Shown: positions 51,087-58,534 of the stretch, in pieces
Position numbering within the stretch: the first letter of the stretch is position 1
How the letters are laid out: each line of letters starts with the position of its first letter
DNA from: Photobacterium sp. SKA34
Lineage (GTDB): Bacteria; Pseudomonadota; Gammaproteobacteria; Enterobacterales; Vibrionaceae
NCBI RefSeq assembly: GCF_000153325.1
Contig: NZ_CH724144.1
Location: 318,465-376,998 of the forward strand
DNA length: 58,534 nucleotides
Direction of reading: 5' to 3'
Made by a program: the position numbers and the translations under genes
The notes under the pieces: generated by a model
Seen by the model: the letters and a program-made list of their open reading frames with translations, nothing else
Database searches by the model: none
Told to the model about the DNA's origin: nothing

Positions 51087-51190
51087 GAGGATTCCCTAGT
51101 AATACGATTGGTTTAAAAAAACTGCGCCGATGCTACAGAAATTCACTCACAATGAAAAGTGATAGACTTAACAAGTACACATTAGTTACA

Positions 51191-51228
51191 AAAAAACCCA
51201 TACCCTTTTTATTAAAAGTGTATGGGCT
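51191..51228 (-). terminator. Terminator of the NhaC-family gene
   Basis: On the minus strand CCCATACACTTTT pairs with AAAAGGGTATGGG (one mismatch) followed by seven Ts, about 20 bases after the NhaC-family stop. Confidence 0.88.
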
Positions 51229-51247
51229 TCAGAGAACAGAGATAAAA

Positions 51248-52846
51248 TCAGCTTTTTACTGTTAGGATATAAGTTCGTCGTGATAACCAAGCAAACAATA
51301 TACAAACCATAATAAAAGTAATTATAGCCGCGATGAAGGCTACGGGTAATGAATCAGTCATACCTAGCACAAGAAAACCAATGGTAGAGACAAAAGCGAC
51401 AGAAACCGCGTAAGGAAGTTGCGTGGCGACATGATCAATATGATGACAACGTGCCCCCGTTGAAGACAATATCGTGGTATCTGAAATCGGTGAACAGTGA
51501 TCACCAAATACAGAGCCTGCTAATACACCCGCTAACATTGGTAGCATCAACGTAATATCGGTCGCCCCAGCTAAATCACCAGCGATAGGTAACATAATGC
51601 CAAACGTACCCCATGAAGTACCTGTAGAAAATGCCATCACTCCTGATAATAAAAATAAGATCATCGGTAATAGCATAGGGTTAATATTCCCTTGTACGAG
51701 CGTTGATAAATATTGACCCGTTTTCATATCACCAATAACGCTACCAATACTCCAAGCAAATAATAAAATTAAAATCGCACCAAACATGGATTTAGCACCA
51801 ATCCATAACGTACGAATAACTTCATTAAATGCAATACGCTGTCGAATGACTGGAATAATCGCGGCAACTAAGCCAAATAAACCACCAAGGCAAAGTGACT
51901 TACCCACATCGGTATTTTCAAACGCACCTAACAGAGCAAAAGGTTTACCGTCTGCTGCTAATGTTTGGTAGCCTGTAAAAATCATAAAAAAGAACGTGGC
52001 AAATATTAAAATAATAATCGGCCAAATTAAATCGCCAACTTTACCTTTCGTACTTTCAACAATTTCTAATTCGTCCGTTAAATCTTTTGCTTGTTCATCA
52101 ACATCACTGCCTTCATCAAATCCACGACAGTGCATTGCAGCCATCTCATGTTTTTTCATTGGTCCAATGTCCCATTGGAACCAAGACACAACAAAAACCA
52201 TAGCTAAGGCAAAAATAGCATAGAAATTCATTGGCGCTAGCGTCAAAAAGGCACTTAAAGGTGTATATTCTGTTACCTCATGAGTAACTAAAATACCGCC
52301 AATTAATGTAATTATATACGCTCCCCAACTCGATGCAGGCATTAGTACGCACATTGGAGCGGCTGTTGAATCCAATATATAAGCCAATTTAGAACGCGAA
52401 ACGTAATAGCGGTCCGTAACAGGACGAGCGATAGAACCCACCGCTAAACTATTAAAGTAATCATCAACAAAAATAAACACACCTAAAAAGGCGGCAAGCA
52501 GTTTCGCCCCCCTTTTCGTTTTAATTTTTGTTTGTGCCCATGCAGCAAATGCACGAGTACCACCAGACAATGTTAACAATGCTGTCGTCATGCCTAATAT
52601 AATGAGGAATAAAACAATACTCATATTCCAGGTGTTAATACCACCATCAGATATGAATAAGTTTTGTATTGTGTCTCCTAAATAAGAAGCTGAATGATTA
52701 AATGAAAAATCATTTAAATAAAGTGCTCCTAATACGATACCCGCACCAAGAGAAACTAACACACGCCGAGAAAGTATCGCTAACCCTAATGCAACAATAG
52801 GAGGAATAATGGATACTAATGAATGGGAGTAATCTACTAAATTCAT
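51248..52846 (-). CDS. NhaC-family transporter under lysine riboswitch control (probable lysine transporter, LysW type)
   Basis: The 532-residue inner-membrane protein has about 11-12 TM helices and motifs of the NhaC family (Asp-Asp-Tyr-Phe-Asn-Ser-Leu-Ala-Val-Gly about 127-136; Thr-Gly-Thr-Ser-Trp-Gly-Thr-Phe about 410; Gly-Asp-His-Cys-Ser-Pro-Ile-Ser-Asp about 448-456). Annotated by homology it would be called a Na+/H+ antiporter. However, its leader matches the lysine riboswitch, and NhaC-family members behind this riboswitch have been predicted to be lysine transporters (LysW). I therefore infer lysine uptake. The ATG is buried in a riboswitch-linked hairpin. The gene is single and has its own terminator. 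Confidence 0.9.
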   Translation of the reverse strand: MNLVDYSHSLVSIIPPIVALGLAILSRRVLVSLGAGIVLGALYLNDFSFNHSASYLGDTIQNLFISDGGINTWNMSIVLFLIILGMTTALLTLSGGTRAFAAWAQTKIKTKRGAKLLAAFLGVFIFVDDYFNSLAVGSIARPVTDRYYVSRSKLAYILDSTAAPMCVLMPASSWGAYIITLIGGILVTHEVTEYTPLSAFLTLAPMNFYAIFALAMVFVVSWFQWDIGPMKKHEMAAMHCRGFDEGSDVDEQAKDLTDELEIVESTKGKVGDLIWPIIILIFATFFFMIFTGYQTLAADGKPFALLGAFENTDVGKSLCLGGLFGLVAAIIPVIRQRIAFNEVIRTLWIGAKSMFGAILILLFAWSIGSVIGDMKTGQYLSTLVQGNINPMLLPMILFLLSGVMAFSTGTSWGTFGIMLPIAGDLAGATDITLMLPMLAGVLAGSVFGDHCSPISDTTILSSTGARCHHIDHVATQLPYAVSVAFVSTIGFLVLGMTDSLPVAFIAAIITFIMVCILFAWLSRRTYILTVKS

Positions 52847-52879
52847 GATCTCAAAGACAACCGAATTAGGTTGGAGATC
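52847..52879 (-). promoter_or_regulatory. Expression-platform hairpin at the start codon of the NhaC-family gene
   Basis: On the minus strand GATCTC-CAACC (52869-52879) pairs with GGTTG (52858-52862) and GAGATC (52847-52852, abutting the ATG), with a TCTTT bulge. It would hide the only purine-rich ribosome-binding sequence. No T run follows, so control by translation rather than termination is the better reading. Confidence 0.7.
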
Positions 52880-52931
52880 TACTGGATTACATGGTTGTTA
52901 ACCATATTTGAAGAACATCTTAGCTCTTCTC

Positions 52932-53114
52932 TTTCACAGTAGCGCTCCATAGTGAATATGATTATATACTATGGCAGTGTTGCACTTATTCAATACAACC
53001 CCAGAAAAAGGATTTGACGTCACTTTTTCTTCGGCATTAGCTCCTTTCATTAACCGTCATTGGTTTCACCCTCTTGTTAATTACTAATAAATAATGCGCC
53101 TCTACCTTACATCA
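52932..53114 (-). ncRNA. Lysine riboswitch (L box)
   Basis: About 180 bases of the minus strand, upstream of the NhaC-family gene, contain the conserved order of lysine-riboswitch elements: GTAGAGGCGC (53096-53105), GCCGAAG (53029-53035), CTGGGGTTGTATT (52992-53004), GTGCAACACTGCCAT (52971-52985) and ATGGAGCGCTACTGTG (52935-52950). The GTAG and CTAC ends can form P1. Length fits the class (about 170-190). It binds lysine and acts in cis on the transporter mRNA. Not confirmed by a covariance search. Confidence 0.9.
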
Positions 53115-53125
53115 AGGTTGCGATT

Positions 53126-53153
53126 ATTCTACGTCATGTTTCATTATTTGCAA
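53126..53153 (-). promoter_or_regulatory. Putative promoter of the lysine riboswitch transcript
   Basis: On the minus strand TTGCAA (53148-53153) and TAGAAT (53126-53131) are separated by 16 bases; transcription would begin near 53119, just before the aptamer. Confidence 0.55.
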
Positions 53154-53297
53154 CAACATCACGTGAAACATTTAACAACACATCAAATGACACTGTTTTA
53201 TAAATAAATTTTATCTCTGTATAGCTTCATTCATTAAATAGTATGAACCTATGAGCAGATATGTTTCATTTTGTAACTATGTAAACATCTATTAAGC

Positions 53298-53345
53298 ATA
53301 AATCCGACATTCGTATTTTTATAAAAATACGAATGTCGGATTTAT
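53298..53345. repeat. 48-bp perfect palindrome upstream of hns
   Basis: Two 24-base arms, reading from ATAAATCCGACATTCG to the centre, are exact reverse complements with no loop (axis between 53321 and 53322). It lies between two divergent promoters, 34 bases upstream of the hns -35 sequence, so there is no annotated transcript for it to end. It could form a cruciform or be an operator; the function is unknown. Confidence 0.95.
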
Positions 53346-53378
53346 TAACAATAAAGAATAAAGAATGTTTAAAGTGTT

Positions 53379-53406
53379 TTGACATAAAGAATAAAAGCAT
53401 TACTAT
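53379..53406 (+). promoter_or_regulatory. Putative promoter of hns
   Basis: TTGACA (53379-53384) and TACTAT (53401-53406) are separated by 16 bases, giving a start near 53413 and a leader of about 60 bases. Confidence 0.6.
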
Positions 53407-53471
53407 TGTAATAAATGATTCGACACTGCTATTATTATTTACAGTTAGTTAAAAATAACAGGAAATATAAA

Positions 53472-53867
53472 ATGTCTGATGCAATGAAAGCACTTTTAAA
53501 CCTTCGTAGTCTTCGTGCGCTTTCTCGTGAATATACTTTAGAGCAACTAGAAGAAGCTTTAGAGAAATTAACTACCGTTGTTCAAGAACGTGCTGAAGCT
53601 GAAGAAGAAGAACAAGCAAAAGAAAATGAGCGTAATGAAAAATTAGCTCAATATCGTGAAATGCTATTAGCTGATGGTATCGACCCTGAAGAATTGTTAG
53701 CAAGCCTTTCAAAAGCACCAAAAGCAAAACGCGCTGCACGTCCAGCTAAATATAAATTCATCGATGAAAACGGTGAAGAAAAAACGTGGACAGGCCAAGG
53801 CCGTACACCAAGCGCGCTTAAGCTAGCACTTGAAAATGGTAAATCTTTAGAAGAATTTGAAATCTAA
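53472..53867 (+). CDS. hns: H-NS family nucleoid-associated repressor
   Basis: H-NS binds AT-rich DNA, forms filaments and silences horizontally acquired genes. The 131-residue protein has an N-terminal helical dimerisation domain (1-60) with [12 protein letters not shown], a Glu/Ala-rich coiled coil, a Lys/Ala/Pro linker (about 83-93) and the DNA-binding C-terminal domain with Trp-Thr-Gly-Gln-Gly-Arg-Thr-Pro (AT-hook-like loop, about 108-115). The frame is open upstream to 53415, but the AGGA site and family N-terminus place the start at 53472. Vibrio name is vicH/hns. Confidence 0.95.
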   Translation: MSDAMKALLNLRSLRALSREYTLEQLEEALEKLTTVVQERAEAEEEEQAKENERNEKLAQYREMLLADGIDPEELLASLSKAPKAKRAARPAKYKFIDENGEEKTWTGQGRTPSALKLALENGKSLEEFEI

Positions 53868-53885
53868 TTTACTGCCATATATTTA

Positions 53886-53914
53886 AAAAGCTCAACTTAG
53901 TTGGGCTTTTTTTA
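53886..53914 (+). terminator. Terminator of hns
   Basis: AAAAGCTCAAC pairs with GTTGGGCTTTT (one G-U pair) with a short TTA loop and a seven-T tail, 18 bases after the stop. Confidence 0.88.
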
Positions 53915-54035
53915 TACTTTCATAAACCAAAAATTACAGACATCAATCTAAAAAATAAATTTTAACATTGCTTATAGGTATATCTAAGCAAATCTTTATT
54001 AATTTTTAAATATAGATAAAACATCCTTAAATAAA

Positions 54036-54061
54036 AAAGCCAGGCAACAGGGCCTGACTTT
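54036..54061 (-). terminator. Terminator of the lytic transglycosylase gene
   Basis: AAAGCCAGGC and GCCTGACTTT form a stem with one mismatch and a six-base loop; on the minus strand it runs into a T run. Confidence 0.82.
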
Positions 54062-54098
54062 CAATGCAGATAACCTAATCTATTATTGGTTAGAGCTA

Positions 54099-55067
54099 TT
54101 AAATACGATCAGCGAGGTGACTGACAGCTAATGCAAAATAGTGAGAACGGTTCCATTTCATTAATGTTTGGTAATTACCATAAACAAGGTAAGTACGCCC
54201 ATGTTCATCATCAGGTTGAATTAACCACGCATCAATGTCTTCTTTTGGTAAATTCCCACCACTCATAGTACGAACACCCAGTGTTTGCCATTGCGCTAGT
54301 GTTTTGGTTTTTTCTACACCCGTACCTTTTAAATCAGCCGATAATGATGATGGGATCTTAACTTGACGTCCCCAAGTATATTTGTCGTTCCAACCTGATT
54401 TTTTTAGGTAATTTGCTGCAGATGCAAAAACATCCGCTTTAGTGTTCCAAATATCCGCTCTACCGTCATTATTTCCATCGACGGCAAAGGTTAAATAAGA
54501 TGTTGGCATAAATTGACATTGACCCATCGCCCCTGCCCATGATCCTTTCATCTCATCAATTGTAATATGACCTTCTTGAAGGATTTGTAATGCTGCCATC
54601 ACTTGTTTTCGAAATAAAGCTTCACGACGGCCTTCATAAGCTAACGTGGTTAATGCTTCAACAACATGATAATTACCTTGTAATTTGCCAAAGTTACTTT
54701 CAACACCCCACAACGCGACAATAAAACGTGGCTGTACGCCGTATTCTTTACCAATACGATCTAACGTTGTTTTATTCTCTTGATATAAACGACGTGCTTG
54801 TTTGACTTTCCAATCAGTGACAGCCCGTGGAATATATTGATCTAATGTTAATTTTTTCTCAGGTTGGTTTTTATCCGCTTTTACTGCACGATGAGTAAAT
54901 GTAATGCCTTTAAAAGCAGAATCGAGAATAGGCTCAGAAATACCATTACTGCGCGCTTCTGCTTTTAGTTTATTTATATATGCGTTAAACCCTTCATCAG
55001 CAGCATAAGCTGTTGAGGAAATCCCTAATCCTAAGGCCACAACGGCCGATATAAAACGCTTATGCAT
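54099..55067 (-). CDS. Lytic murein transglycosylase (MltB-type)
   Basis: This 322-residue periplasmic enzyme cleaves peptidoglycan to 1,6-anhydro-muropeptides. It has a signal peptide (about 1-22, ending Ala-Tyr-Ala), the catalytic Glu in Ala-Leu-Trp-Gly-Val-Glu-Ser-Asn-Phe-Gly (about 118-127) and the Gly-Ala-Met-Gly-Gln-Cys-Gln-Phe-Met-Pro-Thr-Ser-Tyr motif (about 184-196). It has no lipobox, so it is a soluble periplasmic MltB-family enzyme (TIGR02283 type) rather than the lipoprotein MltB. It follows ycgL by 7 bases. Confidence 0.93.
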   Translation of the reverse strand: MHKRFISAVVALGLGISSTAYAADEGFNAYINKLKAEARSNGISEPILDSAFKGITFTHRAVKADKNQPEKKLTLDQYIPRAVTDWKVKQARRLYQENKTTLDRIGKEYGVQPRFIVALWGVESNFGKLQGNYHVVEALTTLAYEGRREALFRKQVMAALQILQEGHITIDEMKGSWAGAMGQCQFMPTSYLTFAVDGNNDGRADIWNTKADVFASAANYLKKSGWNDKYTWGRQVKIPSSLSADLKGTGVEKTKTLAQWQTLGVRTMSGGNLPKEDIDAWLIQPDDEHGRTYLVYGNYQTLMKWNRSHYFALAVSHLADRI

Positions 55068-55074
55068 AATAACC

Positions 55075-55353
55075 TTAATTAGCTCTGCCGGCTTTTTCGG
55101 CTTTATATTGATCCAATAAATTTGTTACTGGCGGTGGAACCTGAAGATAGAAGCCAACAGTATTTAATGCTTCTTTTACTTTTTCAACATCGGCCAAGGC
55201 TAATTTTCTATCTTCTAACTTTATCACCATAACAAATTGCGGTTTACCAAATGTATTCATTAATACTTCAGGCACATCGGAGAAATCATCTTTCTTATTT
55301 ACATATAAATATGTGTTATCTTTTTTTAAGCTTTTATAGATTGCACACAACAT
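55075..55353 (-). CDS. ycgL: YcgL domain protein
   Basis: A 92-residue protein starting Met-Leu-Cys-Ala-Ile-Tyr-Lys-Ser, with Lys-Lys-Asp-x-Thr-Tyr-Leu-Tyr-Val and the Phe-Gly-Lys-Pro-Gln-Phe-Val-Met motif near 35-42, matching the YcgL family. Function is unknown. In E. coli ycgL is adjacent to minC, divergently transcribed, and the same divergent arrangement occurs here. Confidence 0.93.
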   Translation of the reverse strand: MLCAIYKSLKKDNTYLYVNKKDDFSDVPEVLMNTFGKPQFVMVIKLEDRKLALADVEKVKEALNTVGFYLQVPPPVTNLLDQYKAEKAGRAN

Positions 55354-55573
55354 TTCAATTCACCTATTTGTTAAAGCTTATTCTTTCAGACAGCTATTTT
55401 AACGTATCATTCCCTATTGTTTTATTTTTCACCATACAGGATGAGACTTTTGTCTGAATTTCCAAAGTCAAAGCAAGGATAACTTGCCCCTTACTGCTAG
55501 GGAATATACCATGTTAGTACCTTTGTGATAATCAACAAGAATGGTTAATTTAAATATTAACCATAATAATGCC

Positions 55574-56278
55574 ATGACCAAGACAACTGAACTTAAAGGG
55601 AGCTCATTTACGCTCTCTGCACTTCATTTAATTGATGGTGATATCAAAAAAGCGACCAATCACCTAAAAGAAAAAATTGAACTCGCACCTAATTTCTTTG
55701 CATCAGCTCCCGTTGTTATCGATATCTCTAATGCAGGCAAAGATATTAATTTTGAGCAATTAAAAGTAGCAATTGTCGACGCGGGCATGATCCCTGTAGG
55801 TATCAGCGGTTGTAAAGAACAAGCGTTACAAAATCAAGCAAAATCTGCTGGATTTGCTATTATGAATGCCGCACGCACGGTGAAAGAAAAAACAACAGCA
55901 GAATCTATTGAAGCAGAGCCCTCTTCTCAGCAAGTGCAAGGCCGAGAATCCGCACTTATCATTCGCACTCCTGTTCGTTCTGGTCAGCAGATTTATGCTA
56001 AAAATCGTGATCTTATTATTCTCAACCATGTAAGTGCGGGTGCTGAAATTATTGCTGATGGTTGTATTCATATTTACGGTACGTTACGTGGTCGAGCATT
56101 AGCTGGAGCGAACGGAGACCAAGAAGCGACAATTTTCTGTCAGAACTTGCAATCTGAACTAATATCAGTTGCAGGAAACTACTGGCTAAGTGATAACATT
56201 CAGGATGAGTTCTGGGGCAAGGGTGTTGTAATTTCAATTACTGATAATACGCTTAACATCGAGCACCTTGCTTTATAA
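55574..56278 (+). CDS. minC: Septum site-determining protein MinC
   Basis: MinC blocks FtsZ assembly away from midcell. The 234-residue protein (E. coli 231) starts with Thr-Glu-Leu-Lys-Gly-Ser-Ser-Phe-Thr-Leu, has an N-terminal FtsZ-inhibiting domain (1-105), a low-conservation linker, and a C-terminal beta-helix MinD-binding domain (about 130-234) with Val-Arg-Ser-Gly-Gln-Gln-Ile-Tyr-Ala and Gly-Arg-Ala-Leu-Ala-Gly-Ala. The frame is open upstream to 55541; 55574 fits the family N-terminus. It starts the minCDE operon. Confidence 0.95.
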   Translation: MTKTTELKGSSFTLSALHLIDGDIKKATNHLKEKIELAPNFFASAPVVIDISNAGKDINFEQLKVAIVDAGMIPVGISGCKEQALQNQAKSAGFAIMNAARTVKEKTTAESIEAEPSSQQVQGRESALIIRTPVRSGQQIYAKNRDLIILNHVSAGAEIIADGCIHIYGTLRGRALAGANGDQEATIFCQNLQSELISVAGNYWLSDNIQDEFWGKGVVISITDNTLNIEHLAL

Positions 56279-56302
56279 AAGTTTTAATAAGGAATTTAGT
56301 AA

Positions 56303-57115
56303 ATGGCACGAATTATCGTTGTTACTTCAGGTAAAGGCGGCGTTGGTAAAACAACTTCAAGCGCAGCCATTGCGTCTGGTCTAGCTTTATGCGGTAAAAA
56401 AACGGCGGTTATTGATTTTGATATTGGTCTACGTAACCTTGATCTCATTATGGGTTGTGAGCGACGCGTCGTTTATGACTTCGTAAACGTTATCAACGGC
56501 GAAGCGAATCTGAACCAAGCATTAATTAAAGATAAGCGTGTTAACAACCTTTTTGTTTTACCTGCATCTCAGACTCGTGATAAAGACGCACTCTCTCGTG
56601 AAGGCGTTGAGCGTGTGTTTAATGACTTGGATAAAATGAATTTTGATTTCATTATCTGTGACTCTCCAGCAGGTATTGAAACCGGTGCTTTAATGGCGCT
56701 TTACTTTGCTGATGAAGCTATTGTAACAACTAACCCTGAAGTATCTTCTGTTCGTGACTCTGACCGTATCCTAGGTATTCTAGATTCTAAGTCACGCCGT
56801 GCAGAGCAAGGCAAAGACGCAGTTAAACAACACTTGCTACTAACACGCTATAACCCGACACGTGTAACACAAGGTGAAATGCTAAGCGTTCAAGATGTTG
56901 AAGAAATTTTGCATATCCCTCTTTTAGGTGTTATTCCTGAAAGCCAAGCAGTGCTAAACGCGTCTAATAAGGGCGAACCCGTTATTTTCGATAATGAATC
57001 TGACGCAGGTATTGCTTATGAAGATACTGTTGCTCGTTTATTGGGTGAGGAACGCCCGTTTAAATTCTTAGAGGAAGAGAAGAAAGGCTTCCTAAAACGC
57101 TTATTTAGAGGCTAA
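56303..57115 (+). CDS. minD: Septum site-determining ATPase MinD
   Basis: MinD is a membrane-binding ATPase that oscillates pole to pole with MinE and recruits MinC. The 270-residue protein (E. coli 270) has the deviant Walker A Gly-Lys-Gly-Gly-Val-Gly-Lys-Thr-Thr (about 10-18), Asp-Phe-Asp-Ile-Gly-Leu-Arg-Asn (about 38-45), Cys-Asp-Ser-Pro-Ala-Gly-Ile near 119-125 and the C-terminal amphipathic membrane helix with Gly-Phe-Leu-Lys-Arg-Leu-Phe. It follows minC by 24 bases. Confidence 0.98.
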   Translation: MARIIVVTSGKGGVGKTTSSAAIASGLALCGKKTAVIDFDIGLRNLDLIMGCERRVVYDFVNVINGEANLNQALIKDKRVNNLFVLPASQTRDKDALSREGVERVFNDLDKMNFDFIICDSPAGIETGALMALYFADEAIVTTNPEVSSVRDSDRILGILDSKSRRAEQGKDAVKQHLLLTRYNPTRVTQGEMLSVQDVEEILHIPLLGVIPESQAVLNASNKGEPVIFDNESDAGIAYEDTVARLLGEERPFKFLEEEKKGFLKRLFRG

Positions 57116-57121
57116 CTTTAT

Positions 57122-57385
57122 ATGGCACTGCTCGAGTTTTTCCGCCCGAAAAAGACGAAAACGGCGAACGTAGCGAAGGAAAGACTACAAATTATCGTCG
57201 CTGAACGTCGTAGTGCTGGACAACCGGCTCCAGCCTACTTGCCTCAATTAAAGCAAGATATTTTAGATGTGATCAGTAAGTACGTTCAAATCGACCCAAA
57301 TCAAGTATCTGTAAACCTTGATCATAAAGAAGAAGATTTATCAGTACTCGAACTTAACGTGACGTTACCAGACGAAGAACGTTAA
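57122..57385 (+). CDS. minE: Cell division topological specificity factor MinE
   Basis: MinE stimulates MinD ATPase and sets the oscillation that leaves midcell free. The 87-residue protein (E. coli 88) has an N-terminal membrane-targeting and MinD-binding region ([15 protein letters not shown], about 1-30) and a C-terminal dimerisation domain. It is 6 bases after minD and ends the operon. Confidence 0.97.
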   Translation: MALLEFFRPKKTKTANVAKERLQIIVAERRSAGQPAPAYLPQLKQDILDVISKYVQIDPNQVSVNLDHKEEDLSVLELNVTLPDEER

Positions 57386-57390
57386 TAAAG

Positions 57391-57418
57391 AAAAACCCGC
57401 AATAGCGGGTTTTTTCTT
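57391..57418. terminator. Terminator between minE and rnd
   Basis: AAAAACCCGC and GCGGGTTTTT form a 10-bp stem with an AATA loop; T runs occur on the plus strand and partly on the minus strand, between converging genes. Confidence 0.92.
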
Positions 57419-57441
57419 TTCCAGTGCATGCTAATAAACAA

Positions 57442-58534
57442 TTATGCTTTTTCGTCTAATAGCGTTAATACACGTTGTTCAAATAAATCACGACGCCAGT
57501 TTTTCAACATCTCAGGTCGTTTTTCATCTTGACGTTGATATTTCCATGCCCAAGATAATACTTGGTGGATCTGCTTTTTAGAAGCTAAGAACTCAGGCGC
57601 TAAGCCGGTCTCTTTTTCAACATCGGTTACTACGTCTTTGATATGTTTTACCATCTGCTTGTAGTGAGGGAAATCAACTAATCGCTCTATTTTTGCGGGA
57701 TAATCTTGCGCTGCAATGCGATCGCAATCATGTACCATTTTCAATAAACGGTTACCGTGACGTTGGATTTCCATTGGCTCAAAATCTTCTTTCTCAAGCC
57801 CTGCTCGTGATTTGATATTAAAACGCGCTAATTTCCACAAATGTAATTCTTTGACAATGAAATTTAATGCGATATCACGCTTCTGAGCTTCACGTACTCG
57901 CCACGCTGCAACTTTTTGCAAAACCGAGAGTTGCTGTGGGGTTAACTGCCATGCGTTTTTAATATCAAGATATGCTTTTTCTGGATCAACGGGCTTGATA
58001 CGACGTTGCATGACAGATTGGCATTCTTGTTGTAGTGCTTCCATGTAACCTCGTTTTTCTACCTTAGCTAATAAGGTTTCAAACAACGGCTTTAAGTAAT
58101 AAACATCTGCAGCAGCATAATCAAGTTGCTTTGCGGTTAAAGGACGTGCGAGCCAATTCGTTCGCGCTTCACCTTTATCAAGTTCAACACCAACGTATTC
58201 TTTCACTAATGCGCCAAAACCTGTTGAAATGCCATGTCCAAGGAAGGCTGCCATTAATTGAGTGTCAAACATTGGCGTCGGTAAGCAGCCAGCATGATGC
58301 TGAAACACTTCTAGATCTTCACCACAGGCGTGAAGCACTTTAATCACCGATTGATCTCGCAGCAGTGCCCACAATGGTTCCATGTCTTCTACTTCAATTG
58401 GATCAATTAACGATAACTGCTCACCATCGAATAATTGAATCAAACCTAAACGCGGGTATAACGTGCGAGTACGGACAAATTCCGTATCTAGCATGACAGC
58501 AGAGTGCGCTCTAGCGGATTCACAACGCAGTTCT
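57442..58534 (-). CDS. rnd: Ribonuclease D (5' end outside the window)
   Basis: RNase D is a 3'-5' exoribonuclease that trims tRNA and other small RNAs. The visible part contains DEDD-family motifs: Leu-Asp-Thr-Glu-Phe-Val-Arg-Thr (58476-58493), a Cys-Gly-Glu-Asp-Leu-Glu-Val-Phe segment, and Tyr-Ala-Ala-Ala-Asp-Val-Tyr-Tyr-Leu (exoIII), followed by an HRDC domain. The frame stays open past the ATG at 58494 to the window edge, with Glu-Leu-Arg-Cys-Glu-Ser-Ala-Arg matching the region before the first motif of the E. coli protein. The gene is therefore cut by the window, about 10 to 15 residues short, and 58494 is not its start. Confidence 0.95.
   Translation of the reverse strand, partial: ELRCESARAHSAVMLDTEFVRTRTLYPRLGLIQLFDGEQLSLIDPIEVEDMEPLWALLRDQSVIKVLHACGEDLEVFQHHAGCLPTPMFDTQLMAAFLGHGISTGFGALVKEYVGVELDKGEARTNWLARPLTAKQLDYAAADVYYLKPLFETLLAKVEKRGYMEALQQECQSVMQRRIKPVDPEKAYLDIKNAWQLTPQQLSVLQKVAAWRVREAQKRDIALNFIVKELHLWKLARFNIKSRAGLEKEDFEPMEIQRHGNRLLKMVHDCDRIAAQDYPAKIERLVDFPHYKQMVKHIKDVVTDVEKETGLAPEFLASKKQIHQVLSWAWKYQRQDEKRPEMLKNWRRDLFEQRVLTLLDEKA

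Overview
The window is chromosomal DNA of an AT-rich gammaproteobacterium, most likely a member of the Vibrionaceae (Photobacterium or a close relative). The evidence is the tol-pal, cydABX, ruvAB/ruvC, his and min proteins, all close to Vibrio/E. coli forms; a short H-NS protein; a VC2046/SO_2500-type gene; and a NhaC-family gene behind a lysine riboswitch. The genus is inferred from memory of protein families, not from a search. Coding density is high. I saw no rRNA, tRNA, CRISPR array, insertion sequence or phage gene.

Layout. 0.1-7.3 kb: a UPF0149 gene, nadA, and the cell-envelope operon ybgC-tolQRAB-pal-cpoB (minus strand). 7.6-10.8 kb: cytochrome bd oxidase operon cydA-cydB-cydX-ybgE, including the 35-residue CydX, with a 0.9 kb AT-rich upstream region that holds a perfect FNR-type box. 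11.7-18.3 kb: ruvB, ruvA behind a LexA-type SOS box, a membrane chemoreceptor set between ruvA and ruvC, then ruvC, yebC and aspS. 18.6-23.4 kb: a frameshifted DUF72 gene, a carbenicillinase-like class A beta-lactamase divergent from an AmpR-like LysR regulator, and the tRNA-modification pair cmoA-cmoB. 23.5-26.8 kb: a three-gene operon of a retropepsin-like lipoprotein, an inactive-transglutaminase/multi-TM protein and an ATP-grasp ligase. This is the best candidate for a poorly described system. 26.9-32.4 kb: a VC2046-type gene, a degenerate SDR protein, adhE with an FNR-type promoter, and a MarC/YchE protein. 32.6-36.8 kb: a frameshifted voltage-gated-type ion channel, a large membrane NTPase-like gene split by one in-frame stop, and an MscS channel. 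36.9-42.8 kb: cysS, ppiB, lpxH, a TauE/SafE transporter, an EAL-HDOD protein and a YchJ protein. 43.0-50.4 kb: the complete his operon hisGDCBHAFI(E), with leader peptide and attenuator. 50.5-58.5 kb: tdk, a NhaC-family (probably lysine) transporter behind a lysine riboswitch, hns preceded by a 48-bp perfect palindrome, a lytic transglycosylase, ycgL, minCDE and the 3' part of rnd.

How the parts work together. Several blocks are classical pathways: outer-membrane constriction (Tol-Pal), division-site placement (Min), histidine synthesis, Holliday-junction processing (Ruv), low-oxygen respiration and fermentation (cyd and adhE, both with FNR-type boxes). Regulation is legible in many places: His attenuation, a lysine riboswitch with a start-codon-sequestering hairpin, an SOS box, and clear intrinsic terminators. 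Three genes between 18.6 and 35.9 kb are each broken by a single small lesion (two one-base A indels and one in-frame TAA), so either gene decay or base-level assembly error needs to be settled there.
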